Shown here piece after piece: positions 47,590 through 56,965 of a stretch of DNA of 64,000 nucleotides. Origin of the DNA: Lysobacteraceae bacterium NML07-0707 (GTDB lineage Bacteria; Pseudomonadota; Gammaproteobacteria; Xanthomonadales; Xanthomonadaceae); assembly GCA_002798295.1 (NCBI GenBank), contig NWQT01000017.1:1-64000 (forward strand), read 5' to 3'. Both the position numbers and the translations under genes were made by a program. Numbering within the stretch: position 1 is the stretch's first letter; every line of letters begins with the position of its first letter. The notes beneath the pieces are model-generated. The model saw only the letters and a list, made by a program, of their open reading frames with translations. It made no database searches and had not been told where the DNA came from.

Positions 47590-48624
47590 TCAGGAAAACA
47601 GCGTGCGCGGGTATTCGGGTTTTTGCTCACGGGCAAGTAGCTGCCGCAGCCCTTCCTCGGGCGTGACCTCGCCATGCAACACTTGCTGTACGGCGCGGGA
47701 AATCGGCAATTCCACGCCGTGCTTGTCTGCCTGACGCATGACTTCGTCGGCGGTCTGGATGGATTCCACCACCTGGCCGATTTCACGCACGGCCTCATCA
47801 ATGCTCTGCCCACGGCCAAGCGCCAGTCCCAGCCTGCGGTTGCGGGACAAATCACCGGTACAGGTCAACACCAGGTCGCCAAGGCCGGCCAGCCCCATCA
47901 GGGTTTCGGGCTTGGCGCCGATGGCCTGTGCCAGCCGCAATACTTCATTGAGACCTCGGGTAATCAAGCCCGCACGGGCATTGAGACCCAGCTCCATGCC
48001 ATCGGCGACGCCGGTGGCGACCGCCAGCACGTTCTTCATCGCCCCGCCGAGCTCGGCACCGACCATGTCGTTGCCGGTATAGGCGCGGAATGCCGGGCCG
48101 TGCAGGGCTTCGGCCACGGTCTGTGCAAACGCGGCATTGTCCGAATGCACGGTCAGGGCGGTAGGCAGTCCCAGAGTCACCTCTTTGGCGAACGAGGGGC
48201 CGGTAACCACCGCAAGCGGTACATCCGATCCCAGAATTTCTGCGGCCACTTCATGCAGAAAACGCCCGGAGCCAGGCTCGAAGCCTTTGGTGGCCCAGGC
48301 CACCCCAGCTGTCTGCGGGCGCAGGGGCGCCAGTTTTTGCAGGGTTTGCGCAAAGGCATGGGATGGCGTCACCACCAGTACCCAGGCAGCACCTGTCAGG
48401 GCAGCGGCCAAGTCAGTGGTGGCACGCAGGGTGTCCGGCAGGGCGATGCCGGGCAGATAGCGCGGGTTTTCATGCTTACGGTCAATGGCGGCGGTGATAC
48501 TTTCATCACGCCCCCACAACGTCACCTCATGACCATGGCGCGCTAGGAGCGCCGCCAACGCCGTACCCCATGAGCCTGCGCCGAGGACGGCGACAGGCTC
48601 TTTCTTAGCAATGCCTTGCGTCAA
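47590..48624 (-). CDS. gpsA: glycerol-3-phosphate dehydrogenase (NAD(P)+)
   Basis: It makes sn-glycerol-3-phosphate from dihydroxyacetone phosphate for phospholipid synthesis. The 344 residues have [18 protein letters not shown] for NAD(P) binding, [10 protein letters not shown], and the catalytic Lys in [16 protein letters not shown], and FMGLAGLGD-like [16 protein letters not shown]. It is 14 bp downstream of secB, as in many gammaproteobacteria. Confidence 0.96.
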   Translation of the reverse strand: MTQGIAKKEPVAVLGAGSWGTALAALLARHGHEVTLWGRDESITAAIDRKHENPRYLPGIALPDTLRATTDLAAALTGAAWVLVVTPSHAFAQTLQKLAPLRPQTAGVAWATKGFEPGSGRFLHEVAAEILGSDVPLAVVTGPSFAKEVTLGLPTALTVHSDNAAFAQTVAEALHGPAFRAYTGNDMVGAELGGAMKNVLAVATGVADGMELGLNARAGLITRGLNEVLRLAQAIGAKPETLMGLAGLGDLVLTCTGDLSRNRRLGLALGRGQSIDEAVREIGQVVESIQTADEVMRQADKHGVELPISRAVQQVLHGEVTPEEGLRQLLAREQKPEYPRTLFS

Positions 48625-48638
48625 GCCAGTGCTTCCGC

Positions 48639-49169
48639 TCAGGCGTTGCCAGCGGTTTCGCTGGACTGGTTGAGTTCACCCTGCCCTTCTTGCTGCTGGG
48701 CAAGGCGCTGACGCAGGCCTTCGGCATACAGGGCTTCAAAGTTGATCGGCTGCAATTGGAAAGGAGGGAAGCCGCCATTGCTGATCAGTTCACTGATGGC
48801 CGAGCGCGCATACGGGTAGAGAATCGACGGACAGTGCGCGCCCAGCATGGCATCCAGACCTGCGGGGTCAAAGCCGGAGAGGCCAAACACACCGGCCTGC
48901 TGCACATCGGCCAGATAAGCGGTCTTATCGCCCAGCTTGCAGGTCAAGGTTACGCCCAGGATGACTTCAAATGCGGTGTCATTGAGCTGGGTGACACGCT
49001 GGTTGAGGTTCATCGACAACTCGGGCTGGCCTTGCTCGTTGAACATCGCCGGGGCATTGGGCGATTCAAACGAAACATCGCGGGTATAGATTTTCTCGAC
49101 CGAGAAGCTGGCGCCCTGCTGCTGGGGCTGTTCGGTAGCGGCGGCGCCGTTGACGTTTTCTTCGGACAT
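48639..49169 (-). CDS. secB: protein-export chaperone SecB
   Basis: This cytosolic tetramer keeps precursor proteins unfolded for SecA. The 176 residues have an acidic Gln-rich start and the core [28 protein letters not shown] and [30 protein letters not shown], which are nearly invariant in SecB. It lies between the rhodanese gene and gpsA, the conserved yibN-secB-gpsA order without grxC. Confidence 0.97.
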   Translation of the reverse strand: MSEENVNGAAATEQPQQQGASFSVEKIYTRDVSFESPNAPAMFNEQGQPELSMNLNQRVTQLNDTAFEVILGVTLTCKLGDKTAYLADVQQAGVFGLSGFDPAGLDAMLGAHCPSILYPYARSAISELISNGGFPPFQLQPINFEALYAEGLRQRLAQQQEGQGELNQSSETAGNA

Positions 49170-49255
49170 GATGGACTCCGTAGGGTGGGTAATGAGGGGT
49201 TAGACGATAGACGTGGGGATTGTCACACGCCCGGACAAGGGGCGCGCAGTATTTT

Positions 49256-49687
49256 TTAGTGCTTGCCTTTGACCAGCGGCAGGCCGGCCTGCTCCCAGGC
49301 ACTGATGCCGCCATCGAGCACATAAACCTTTTCAAAGCCCGCCTTGACCAAACGCTTGGCTGCACCGACCGCAGTCATGCCGGTCTTGCAGACCACCACC
49401 ACCGGCAGCGACTTGGCCGACGCCAGCTGCTTGTTTTCCGGGTCAAACTGGCTCATCAACACGTTTTTGGCGCCAGCAATATGCCCTTGCTGAAAATCAT
49501 TGATGGCGCGGATATCCACCACCAAGGCGTTTTCGCGGTTCACCAACGCGGTGAGCTCGGCAGGCTTGAGCGCCTTGAAGCCCTGCCAGAAGCGGGCAAG
49601 CTCGGTATAAATAAGCGCCAGGGTAATCCCCGCCAGAGCCAGCGAAAGCAGCGGATGGCGGGCAAAAAAAGCAAACAGCTCAGTCAC
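49256..49687 (-). CDS. YibN-like membrane-anchored rhodanese
   Basis: About 143 residues from a GTG at 49687; a TTG at 49708 is the alternative. One membrane segment (HPLLSLALAGITLALIYT) precedes a rhodanese domain with the active Cys in VVVVCKTGMTAVGAAKRL. This matches E. coli YibN, also encoded upstream of secB. Its substrate is unknown; links to Sec-dependent membrane biogenesis have been suggested for the E. coli protein. Confidence 0.88.
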   Translation of the reverse strand: MTELFAFFARHPLLSLALAGITLALIYTELARFWQGFKALKPAELTALVNRENALVVDIRAINDFQQGHIAGAKNVLMSQFDPENKQLASAKSLPVVVVCKTGMTAVGAAKRLVKAGFEKVYVLDGGISAWEQAGLPLVKGKH

Positions 49688-49745
49688 GGCAGGAATCCGT
49701 TGATGCAATGAAAGCGGGCGATTTTGACACAGTGCCGGGCAAGAC

Positions 49746-50156
49746 TCACTGCCCGCCCCACAAATCCGGCAGGCCGGAAGTCAAAAACCAAGTCTTGCTG
49801 GCGACATCCCAACGCCAGACTTCCTGATAGCGCAGCTGGCGCTCGCTCATGGTGTGGCGATTGGCGACACCGATTTCAATCATGCGCACTGCCCCGCCAT
49901 CGGCCGTGGCCTCGCTGCTCAATACCCGGTAGCTGGTGATCTGAATCTGCTTCCAGCGATTGCGCTCGATTTCACTCATTTCACCGCGGGCGCGCAACTC
50001 CGGTGCCAGCTGTGACCAGGCGCCATCCAGATCACCCCAGCGAATGGCCGCCGAATAGGCATATTGCGCACGCTCCAGAGCGCTGGTCTGATTGCCGCTG
50101 CTGGCACAAGCAGCCAGCCCTATCGCCAGCAGAATCGGGACAAGGATTTTTTTCAT
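49746..50156 (-). CDS. small lipoprotein, unknown
   Basis: About 136 residues from the ATG at 50156, with GGAAATGGTG upstream. A lipobox (LLAIGLAACASS) follows a basic, hydrophobic start, then an ALERAQYAYSAAIRWGDLDGAWSQLAPE helix and a beta-rich region ending KTWFLTSGLPDLW. It resembles a NTF2-like fold but I cannot name a family. It lies just after the thioesterase gene. Confidence 0.8.
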   Translation of the reverse strand: MKKILVPILLAIGLAACASSGNQTSALERAQYAYSAAIRWGDLDGAWSQLAPELRARGEMSEIERNRWKQIQITSYRVLSSEATADGGAVRMIEIGVANRHTMSERQLRYQEVWRWDVASKTWFLTSGLPDLWGGQ

Positions 50157-50191
50157 TTTCACCATTTCCAAGGGCAGACTCGCCGATTGTG

Positions 50192-50665
50192 TCATGCGCA
50201 GGCGCTTGCCGCCGAGGCACAGGGCAATGCCACATAACGGGCACTCAAGGTGCAGGCCGGCGTGCCATCGGCAAGCGCAACCGAGACCTGCAACTGGATG
50301 CGCGCCTTGCCGCGCGCCGCAAACGTGTCGATAAAGGCTTGCAGCGCCTGTGGCGACTGTGCCGTGGCATGCGCCAGCAGGTCAGCCTTCACCGGGTGCA
50401 GATATTTCACCTCGCTATCAGCCACATAGACATCCGCCTCGAAACCCGCGCGCAGCAATTGCGTGGAGGCCAGCGCCCAGCCGGCCAGCGTCATCAGCGC
50501 CACCAGCGAGCCGCCAAAAGCGCTGTCCTTGTCATTGAGATTGGCCGCCAGCGGTGCAGACAGGCTCAAATCGTCATTGCCGATATCGGCAATGCGCATC
50601 TGCATCATGGCGACCGGCGGCATCGCCGCCATCTTGCCTTGCAGCCAGGCGTGAATATCGCGCAT
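50192..50665 (-). CDS. hotdog-fold thioesterase (YiiD C-terminal-like)
   Basis: About 157 residues from the ATG at 50665. The hotdog pattern is LAANLNDKDSAFGGSLVALMTLAGWALASTQL and the edge strand DVYVADSEVKYLHPVKADL. This is the YiiD/putative thioesterase family. Its acyl substrate is unknown. It is divergent from hemD, 72 bp apart, and the lipoprotein gene follows. Confidence 0.85.
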   Translation of the reverse strand: MRDIHAWLQGKMAAMPPVAMMQMRIADIGNDDLSLSAPLAANLNDKDSAFGGSLVALMTLAGWALASTQLLRAGFEADVYVADSEVKYLHPVKADLLAHATAQSPQALQAFIDTFAARGKARIQLQVSVALADGTPACTLSARYVALPCASAASACA

Positions 50666-50737
50666 GAGCACTCCCCCAAAAAGCTGCAGATGGTAATGGC
50701 TCTTTCATTTCCTGCCGTCAAAGCGTCCAATGTTGAT

Positions 50738-51502
50738 ATGAGCGATAGCCGATTTTTGCTGATTTCATTGCGCCCCCGTGGTGAGCACGCCGCATTGCGC
50801 CGCGTGGCCAGAGCCCATGGCGGGCAGGTCTTGGCACTCTCACCCTGGCAGATTGAACAGTTGGCCGATGCGCCTGCGCGCGCCGCACTTGCCCAGGCAA
50901 TGGCCTGCCCGCAGGTGATTTTCACAAGTCCCGCCGCCGTCAAGGCCGCCGTGGCTCTGGAGGCGTTTGCCCCGGACTGCCGTGCGCAATGCCTGGCCGT
51001 GGGTGAAGGCACACGCCGCGCCCTGCTGCGCGCCGGCCTGCAGGAGGCCATCGCCCCGGCACGGATGGACAGCGAAGGCTTGCTGGCGCTGCCGGAACTT
51101 GCCCAGCTGCCCGCAGGCGCACAGGTCGGGCTTGTCACCGCGCCGGGGGGGCGCGGCCAAATCCTGCACCAATTGCAGGCGCGCGGCATCGACGTGCGGC
51201 GCGCCGATATCTACCGGCGCAGACCGCTGGCGCTGTCCGCACGCGACCACGCACGCCTTGCCCAAGCTCTGACAACAGACAGGCCGCAGTATCTGGCACT
51301 CTCCAGTGGCGAGGCGTTTGAACATATCCTTACCCTGCTGCCCGATACACTCTTGTCCACATTGCGCGAGAAGGTCGGCATCATCGCTGCCAGCGCGCGC
51401 CTTGCCGCACTGGCCCGGCAGCGGGATTTCCAAACCCATGCCATTGCCGCCAGCGCCCGCCCAGGCGATTTGCTCGCTGCACTTCAACATCCGGAAAATT
51501 GA
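50738..51502 (+). CDS. hemD: uroporphyrinogen-III synthase
   Basis: It cyclises hydroxymethylbilane to uroporphyrinogen III in haem and sirohaem synthesis. About 254 residues from the ATG at 50738; ATG 50696 is also in frame. It shows the weakly conserved bilobed HemD pattern: VIFTSPAAVKAAVALEAF, GLVTAPGGRGQILHQLQARG and YLALSSGEAFEHIL. It overlaps the polA start by one base. hemC is not next to it. The family diverges quickly, so the name rests on these motifs and length. Confidence 0.85.
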   Translation: MSDSRFLLISLRPRGEHAALRRVARAHGGQVLALSPWQIEQLADAPARAALAQAMACPQVIFTSPAAVKAAVALEAFAPDCRAQCLAVGEGTRRALLRAGLQEAIAPARMDSEGLLALPELAQLPAGAQVGLVTAPGGRGQILHQLQARGIDVRRADIYRRRPLALSARDHARLAQALTTDRPQYLALSSGEAFEHILTLLPDTLLSTLREKVGIIAASARLAALARQRDFQTHAIAASARPGDLLAALQHPEN

Positions 51503-54243
51503 TGAAAAAACTGGTTCTGATTGATGGCTCGTCCTATCTGTATCGTGCCTTCCATGCCCTGCCGCCCCTGACCAATGCCGCAGGCGAGCCGACCGGCGCG
51601 CTGTTTGGCGTGGTCAATATGCTGCGCGCCCATATCAAGGAGGCACCTGATTACATCGCCTTCGTGATGGATGCGCCCGGGCCGACCTTCCGCGATGCGC
51701 TGGATGCCCAGTACAAGGCCAACCGTCCGCCGATGCCGGATGATTTGCGCGCGCAGATCGAGCCGCTGATGGCAATCGTCGCCGCATTGGGGCTGCCAAT
51801 TCTGCGCCACAGTGGGGTCGAGGCCGATGATGTCATCGGCACGCTGGCGCAGCAGGCCGCCGAAGCCGGTGTTGCGGTCATCATTTCCACCGGTGACAAG
51901 GACATGGCGCAACTGGTACGCCCCGGCGTGACGCTGGTCAATACCATGAGCGGCAGCCGCATGGATAGCCGCGAGGCGGTGATGGACAAGTTCGGCGTAC
52001 CGCCCGAGCGCATCGTCGATTATCTGTCGCTGATGGGCGACAAGGTGGACAACATCCCCGGCGTGGACAAATGCGGGCCCAAAACCGCCGCCAAATGGCT
52101 GGCCGAATACGGCTCGCTCGATGGCGTTATCGAAAACGCCACCCATATCAGGGGCAAGGTCGGGGACAACCTGCGCGCCGTGCTCACGCGGCTGCCGCTG
52201 AACCGTGCGCTCGCCACCATCCGCACCGACGTGGAATTACCGCAGCGCTTTGATGCGCTCACCCCAAGCGCTGCCGATGAAGTCGCGCTGCGCACGCTGT
52301 ATGGCCGTTATGGCTTCAACCAGGCCTTGCGGGAACTGGACGGCACCGCCCCTGCCGATAGCAGCAAAAAGGCCACGGGCAACATCCGCATGCCGGCAGA
52401 AAAAGCCACAAGCGCCATCGACCCGGCGCTTGGCGTGGCGGGGCAATACCAGACCGTGCTCAGCCGCGCCGAGCTGGATGCCTGGCTTGCCAAGCTCGCC
52501 GACGCACCGCGCTTTGCCTTCGATACCGAAACCGACAGCCTGGACGCCATGCGCGCCCATCTGGTTGGGATAAGTCTTGCCACCACCGTGGGCGAGGCCT
52601 GCTATATCCCGTTGGCGCATCAATATCCCGGCGCGCCAGCGCAATTGCCGATGAGCGAAGTACTCGATGCGCTGCGGCCGTTTTTTGCCGATGCCGGCAA
52701 GCCAAAAATCACCCAGAACGGCAAATACGACCTGCATGTGCTGCGCCGCCATGGCGTTGAGGTGGCAGGTCTTGCCGATGACAGCCTGCTGCAAAGTTTC
52801 GTGCTCGACTCCACCCAGCGGCATGATATGGACAGTCTGGCCAAACGCCTGCTGGGCATCGACACCATTGCCTATACCGATGTGGCCGGCAAGGGCGCCA
52901 AGCAAATCTCGTTTGCCGAAGTGCCGCTGGATACCGCCACCCGTTACGCTGCCGAAGATGCCGACATCACCCTGCGGCTTGCACAGGCGCAGATGGCACA
53001 ACTGGCCGAAGTCCCCGCGCTTGCCCGGGTTTACCGGGAAATCGAAATGCCGCTGCTGCCAGTGCTGGCGCGTGTCGAAGCGCATGGCGTACTGATTGAC
53101 AGCGAGGCGCTGCGCCAGCAATCGGCCGATCTTGGCCGGCGCATGCTCGATGCCCAGCAGCGCGCCACGGACATCGCCGGACGCAGCCTCAATATGGATT
53201 CACCCAAGCAAATCGGCGCCCTGCTGTATGACGAGCTGAAACTGCCGGTATTGGTGAAAACCCCGGGCGGCGCGCCCTCCACCAACGAAGAAGCGCTGGA
53301 GGCGATTGCCGATCAACACGAGCTGCCGCGCATCATTCTGGAATATCGCGCACTCACCAAACTGCGCAATACCTATACCGACAAACTGCCGGGCATGATC
53401 AACCCGGATACCGGCCGGGTACATACCAGTTACAACCAGGCCGGCGCCGCTACCGGGCGACTGGCCTCCTCCGACCCCAATCTGCAAAACATCCCGATTC
53501 GCAGCGAGGACGGCCGCCGCATCCGCCGCGCCTTCATCGCCGCGCCCGGCTGTCAGCTGCTGGCCTGCGACTATTCGCAAATCGAGCTGCGCATCATGGC
53601 GCATCTGTCCGAAGACCCGGCGCTGATTGCCGCCTTCGAAAAAGGCGCGGACATCCACCGCGCCACCGCCGCTGAAGTATTTGGCAAGCCCATCGATAGC
53701 GTCGATAGCGATGAGCGCCGCGCCGCCAAAGCCATCAACTTCGGCCTGATTTATGGCATGAGCGCCTTTGGTCTGGCGCGCCAGCTGGGGGTCACGCGCG
53801 GCCAGGCACAGGACTATATCGCGCTGTATTTCAGCCGCTATCCCGGCGTGCGCGATTACATGGAACGCACCCGCGAGCAAGCCCGCGGCCAGGGCTTTGT
53901 GGAAACCGTGTTTGGCCGCCGCCTGTATCTGCCCTATATCCACTCACGCAATCAGGCACAGCGCGCTGGCGCCGAGCGCGCCGCCATCAACGCGCCGATG
54001 CAGGGCACGGCTGCGGACATCATCAAGCGCGCGATGATCGCCATCGATACCTGGCTGCAAGCACAGGCAAACCGCGCCCGGATGATCATGCAAGTCCATG
54101 ACGAATTGGTGTTCGAGGTGGAAAACGACTTCCTGCCTGAATTGACGACCGAAGTCAGCCGCCGGATGAGCGCTGCTGCCGAACTGCGTGTACCGCTGGT
54201 CGTGGACTGTGGCAGCGGGCAAAACTGGGACGAAGCTCACTAA
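51502..54243 (+). CDS. polA: DNA polymerase I
   Basis: It fills gaps and removes RNA primers in replication and repair. The 913 residues carry a 5'-nuclease domain (LVLIDGSSYLYRAFHALPPL, GVEADDVIGTLA, YLSLMGDKVDNIPGV), a 3'-5' exonuclease with the intact DxE (FAFDTETDSLDAM), and a polymerase domain with motif A CDYSQIELRIMAHLS, motif B RRAAKAINFGLIYGMSAFGL and motif C MQVHDELVFEV. The ATG at 51502 overlaps the hemD stop. A small-RNA gene follows it. Confidence 0.98.
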   Translation: MKKLVLIDGSSYLYRAFHALPPLTNAAGEPTGALFGVVNMLRAHIKEAPDYIAFVMDAPGPTFRDALDAQYKANRPPMPDDLRAQIEPLMAIVAALGLPILRHSGVEADDVIGTLAQQAAEAGVAVIISTGDKDMAQLVRPGVTLVNTMSGSRMDSREAVMDKFGVPPERIVDYLSLMGDKVDNIPGVDKCGPKTAAKWLAEYGSLDGVIENATHIRGKVGDNLRAVLTRLPLNRALATIRTDVELPQRFDALTPSAADEVALRTLYGRYGFNQALRELDGTAPADSSKKATGNIRMPAEKATSAIDPALGVAGQYQTVLSRAELDAWLAKLADAPRFAFDTETDSLDAMRAHLVGISLATTVGEACYIPLAHQYPGAPAQLPMSEVLDALRPFFADAGKPKITQNGKYDLHVLRRHGVEVAGLADDSLLQSFVLDSTQRHDMDSLAKRLLGIDTIAYTDVAGKGAKQISFAEVPLDTATRYAAEDADITLRLAQAQMAQLAEVPALARVYREIEMPLLPVLARVEAHGVLIDSEALRQQSADLGRRMLDAQQRATDIAGRSLNMDSPKQIGALLYDELKLPVLVKTPGGAPSTNEEALEAIADQHELPRIILEYRALTKLRNTYTDKLPGMINPDTGRVHTSYNQAGAATGRLASSDPNLQNIPIRSEDGRRIRRAFIAAPGCQLLACDYSQIELRIMAHLSEDPALIAAFEKGADIHRATAAEVFGKPIDSVDSDERRAAKAINFGLIYGMSAFGLARQLGVTRGQAQDYIALYFSRYPGVRDYMERTREQARGQGFVETVFGRRLYLPYIHSRNQAQRAGAERAAINAPMQGTAADIIKRAMIAIDTWLQAQANRARMIMQVHDELVFEVENDFLPELTTEVSRRMSAAAELRVPLVVDCGSGQNWDEAH

Positions 54244-54336
54244 ATGAGAAGTTCATGCCGAAACCATTGAAAATAAATGAAAATTTAACACCCGGATTCA
54301 GCCTGCATCCATGTCCATCGTGCTTAACTATCGCCC

Positions 54337-54461
54337 GTCAGATGCAATGTCTGACGCCGATCACTCCCTCTCCCCTGGAGTTGATCTTATGAGTGGCATC
54401 CCTCCCCAAGATGCCGCTCTCTCCCCTGCCCCGCCCGGCTCCCCCTCCGGCGGGGCTTTTT
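54337..54461 (+). ncRNA. sX13-like small RNA downstream of polA
   Basis: About 125 bases just after polA fold into four stem-loops: GTCAGA/TCTGAC (54337-54355); GATCACTCC/GGAGTTGATC with loop CTCTCCCCT (54359-54386); GGCATC/GATGCC with loop CCTCCCCAA (54395-54415); and GCCCCGCC/GGCGGGGC with loop around CTCCCCCT (54428-54456), followed by T5. Three C-rich loops, the polA locus and the size of about 115 nt match what I recall of Xanthomonas sX13, an sRNA that binds G-rich ribosome sites. A TTAACTAT -10-like sequence is at 54324-54331. Confidence 0.8.
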
Positions 54462-54537
54462 AATGTCCGGGCCATTAGAATCACGTCCATCTTGATAAAG
54501 CGATACAATTTCCGCCTTTCCCAATCAGGCCGCCGCG

Positions 54538-55362
54538 ATGCTCCCCATCAGCTTTGAAATTTATCCCCCCAAAAACGATGACCAGCGCGCCCAGCTTGAC
54601 CGCACCCTGGAAAAGCTCAAGGCATACCAACCGCAGTTCATCTCCTGCACCTATGGCGCAGGCGGCTCAACCCGCGAACACACTGCCGAAACCGTGCAGC
54701 TGCTGGGCAGCAAACATGGACTCGAAGGCGTGCCACACTTGACTTGCATCGGCAGTACACGCCAGGAAATCATCCAGCTGCTGACACACTACCAACAACA
54801 AGGCGTGCGCCGTATCATCGCGCTGCGCGGTGATATGCCCTCGGGCATGCTTGACCCGGGAGAGCTGCGCCATGCCAGCGACCTGGTAACGCTTATCCGT
54901 GAATCATTCGGCCAGCACTTCCATATCGAAGTCGCCGCCTACCCGGAAACCCACCCACAGGCGCGCGATGCACTGGCCGATATCGAAAACTTCAGGCGCA
55001 AGGTGGATGCCGGCGCCGACAGCGCCATCACCCAATACTTTTACAACGCCGATGCCTACTTCCGCTTTGTCGATGATGTACGCGCCCGTGGCGTGGAGGT
55101 GCCGGTGGTGCCGGGCATCATGCCGATTTCCAACTTCAGCCAGCTGCAACGCTTTTCCGAAAGCTGCGGCGCAGAAATCCCGCGCTGGGTGGTACAGCGG
55201 ATGCGCGCATTCGGGGATGATAGCGGCGCAATCCGCGAGTTCGCCGCTGACTTGGTCGCTGCACTCTGCCAGCGGCTGATTCACGGCGGCGTACCGGGTC
55301 TGCACTTTTACACCCTGAACCTGGCCCGCCCGGTTGGCAACATTTTGAAGCGTTTGCAGTAA
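54538..55362 (+). CDS. metF: 5,10-methylenetetrahydrofolate reductase
   Basis: This FAD enzyme reduces methylene-THF to methyl-THF, the methyl donor for methionine. The 274 residues start MLPISFEIYPPKNDDQRAQLDR and include SCTYGAGGSTREHTAE, LRGDMPSG and VVPGIMPISNFSQLQRFSE. It sits 76 bp after the sX13-like terminator. CTTGATAAAGCGATACAAT (54491-54509) carries a possible -10, TACAAT. Confidence 0.95.
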   Translation: MLPISFEIYPPKNDDQRAQLDRTLEKLKAYQPQFISCTYGAGGSTREHTAETVQLLGSKHGLEGVPHLTCIGSTRQEIIQLLTHYQQQGVRRIIALRGDMPSGMLDPGELRHASDLVTLIRESFGQHFHIEVAAYPETHPQARDALADIENFRRKVDAGADSAITQYFYNADAYFRFVDDVRARGVEVPVVPGIMPISNFSQLQRFSESCGAEIPRWVVQRMRAFGDDSGAIREFAADLVAALCQRLIHGGVPGLHFYTLNLARPVGNILKRLQ

Positions 55363-55374
55363 ATTGCCGGGGTG

Positions 55375-55950
55375 ATGCCCTACTTTGCCACCGTCTTGCT
55401 ACTCGCCTTGGCCTTCAATGCCAATGCGCAAAACATCCGCCGCTGCACCGCAGCCGACGGCAGTCTGGTATTGACCGACAAACCTTGCCAGTCCATCGGC
55501 GCTATCGAGCACACCCCACGCCCTTTGCCCAACATGAAACCGCGCCATTCCGCCCCCCTTCTGCGTCCCGGCAAACCACCGCCGCTGCGTGATAGCTGCA
55601 TCCGCAGCCTGGAGGAGTTGCGTGGTGAAGTCGCTGCCGCCATTGATCTGAAGGATGCCAATCGTCTGTCCGGGGTTTATCACTGGCCGGGGCAAACCCA
55701 CCGCAGTGGCGAAGCCATCCTGCAACGGCTGGAGCGCATCGTGCAGCGGCCACTGATTGATGTTATTGCTGTCGGCGGTGGCGAATCGGAGCCACAGTGG
55801 CAGGAAAACGCCGATGGCGAGCTGACTCCGCTGCCTGCCAGACGTCATCCCCCTACGGGTCTGCGCGTATTGCAGTCCAATGGCTTTGGCAGCTCTGCGG
55901 TGACTTTCAGCCTGCGCCGACATATGGGCTGCCTTTGGATCAGCCTGTAA
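55375..55950 (+). CDS. DUF4124-domain exported protein
   Basis: About 191 residues from the ATG at 55375. A signal peptide (FATVLLLALAFNANAQ) precedes a short DUF4124-type domain with paired cysteines (RRCTAADGSLVLTDKPCQ), then a Pro-rich linker and a domain of unknown fold ending HMGCLWISL. It is 12 bp after metF. The function is unknown; DUF4124 proteins are common in Xanthomonadales envelopes. Confidence 0.8.
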   Translation: MPYFATVLLLALAFNANAQNIRRCTAADGSLVLTDKPCQSIGAIEHTPRPLPNMKPRHSAPLLRPGKPPPLRDSCIRSLEELRGEVAAAIDLKDANRLSGVYHWPGQTHRSGEAILQRLERIVQRPLIDVIAVGGGESEPQWQENADGELTPLPARRHPPTGLRVLQSNGFGSSAVTFSLRRHMGCLWISL

Positions 55951-56006
55951 ATTTGCTGCCCTGACGATTGCAGGCGAAAATGCGCCTCCACTCACAGGAG
56001 CCGCAT

Positions 56007-56918
56007 ATGAACTACCCCGATTGGATCTGGCACAACGGACAAATCAAACCCTGGGCCGAAGCCACCACGCATGTCATGGCACATGCCCTGCATTACGGCT
56101 CGTCGGTGTTTGAAGGCGTGCGCAGTTATGACACGCCCAATGGCCCGGCCATTTTCCGCCTAACCGATCACAACAAGCGACTGTTTGCCTCGGCACGCAT
56201 TTACGACATGCCGATGCCGTACTCACTGGAGGAAATCAACGCCGCCTGCCGTGAGGTGTTGAAGAAGAACGGCTTTACCGCTGCCTATCTGCGTCCCTTC
56301 GCGTTCCGCGGACTGGGCGGCTTTGGCCTGTCGGCCGACACCCCAGTGGACATGTCGGTGGCAGCTTGGAAGATGGGTGCCTATCTGGGCGAGGGCGTGC
56401 TGGAAAACGGTATTGATGCCTGTGTTTCCAGCTGGCAGCGTTTTGCCCCGAACACCATCCCCGCAGGTGCCAAGGCGGGCGGCAATTATCTTTCCGGGCA
56501 GCTGGTCGCGCGCGAAGCCCGCCGCCTCGGTTTTGGCGAAGGCATTGCGCTCGCCGCCACCGGCCTGCTCAGTGAAGGCGCAGGTGAAAACCTGTTCTTG
56601 GTGTTCAATGGCGAGCTGCATACCACCCCGGTCAGCGCCGCGCTTTTGAACGGCATCACCCGCAATACCATCATCACCCTGGCGCAGAAAGCAGGCATCA
56701 AGGTGGTGGAGCGCGATCTGCCGCGTGAATACCTGTATCTGTGCGATGAGCTGTTCATGTGCGGCACGGCAGCGGAAATCACGCCGATCCGCTCGGTCGA
56801 TGGCCGCGTGATTGGCGAGGGCGTGGCCGGCCCCATCACCCGGCAGATGCAAAAACTGTTCTTTGGCTTGTTCGACGGCACCACGCCCGACGAACACGGT
56901 TGGTTGGAATACGTCTGA
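56007..56918 (+). CDS. ilvE: branched-chain amino-acid aminotransferase
   Basis: This class-IV PLP aminotransferase makes leucine, isoleucine and valine. The 303 residues from the ATG at 56007 (AGGAG upstream) include HYGSSVFEGVRSY, the PLP Lys in GAKAGGNYLSGQ, LLSEGAGENLFLV and ELFMCGTAAEITPIRSVDGR. An upstream in-frame ATG at 55968 has no ribosome site. A terminator follows. Confidence 0.96.
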   Translation: MNYPDWIWHNGQIKPWAEATTHVMAHALHYGSSVFEGVRSYDTPNGPAIFRLTDHNKRLFASARIYDMPMPYSLEEINAACREVLKKNGFTAAYLRPFAFRGLGGFGLSADTPVDMSVAAWKMGAYLGEGVLENGIDACVSSWQRFAPNTIPAGAKAGGNYLSGQLVAREARRLGFGEGIALAATGLLSEGAGENLFLVFNGELHTTPVSAALLNGITRNTIITLAQKAGIKVVERDLPREYLYLCDELFMCGTAAEITPIRSVDGRVIGEGVAGPITRQMQKLFFGLFDGTTPDEHGWLEYV

Positions 56919-56935
56919 ATCGCACCCCAAGCAAG

Positions 56936-56960
56936 ACCGCGCACAATAGCGCGGTTTTTT
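56936..56960 (+). terminator. intrinsic terminator after ilvE
   Basis: ACCGCGC, a 6-base loop, GCGCGGT, then six T residues: a clear intrinsic terminator for ilvE, placed 17 bp after its stop and just before the convergent hom stop. Confidence 0.9.
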
Positions 56961-56965
56961 ACTCC

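Noticed and set aside
54390-54464. 24-codon ORF starting ATGAGTGGCATC within the polA-metF gap
   Set aside because: It has no proper ribosome site of its own outside a stem, and its codons are explained by stems 2 and 3 and the terminator of the sRNA. Ending at the T-run is coincidence.
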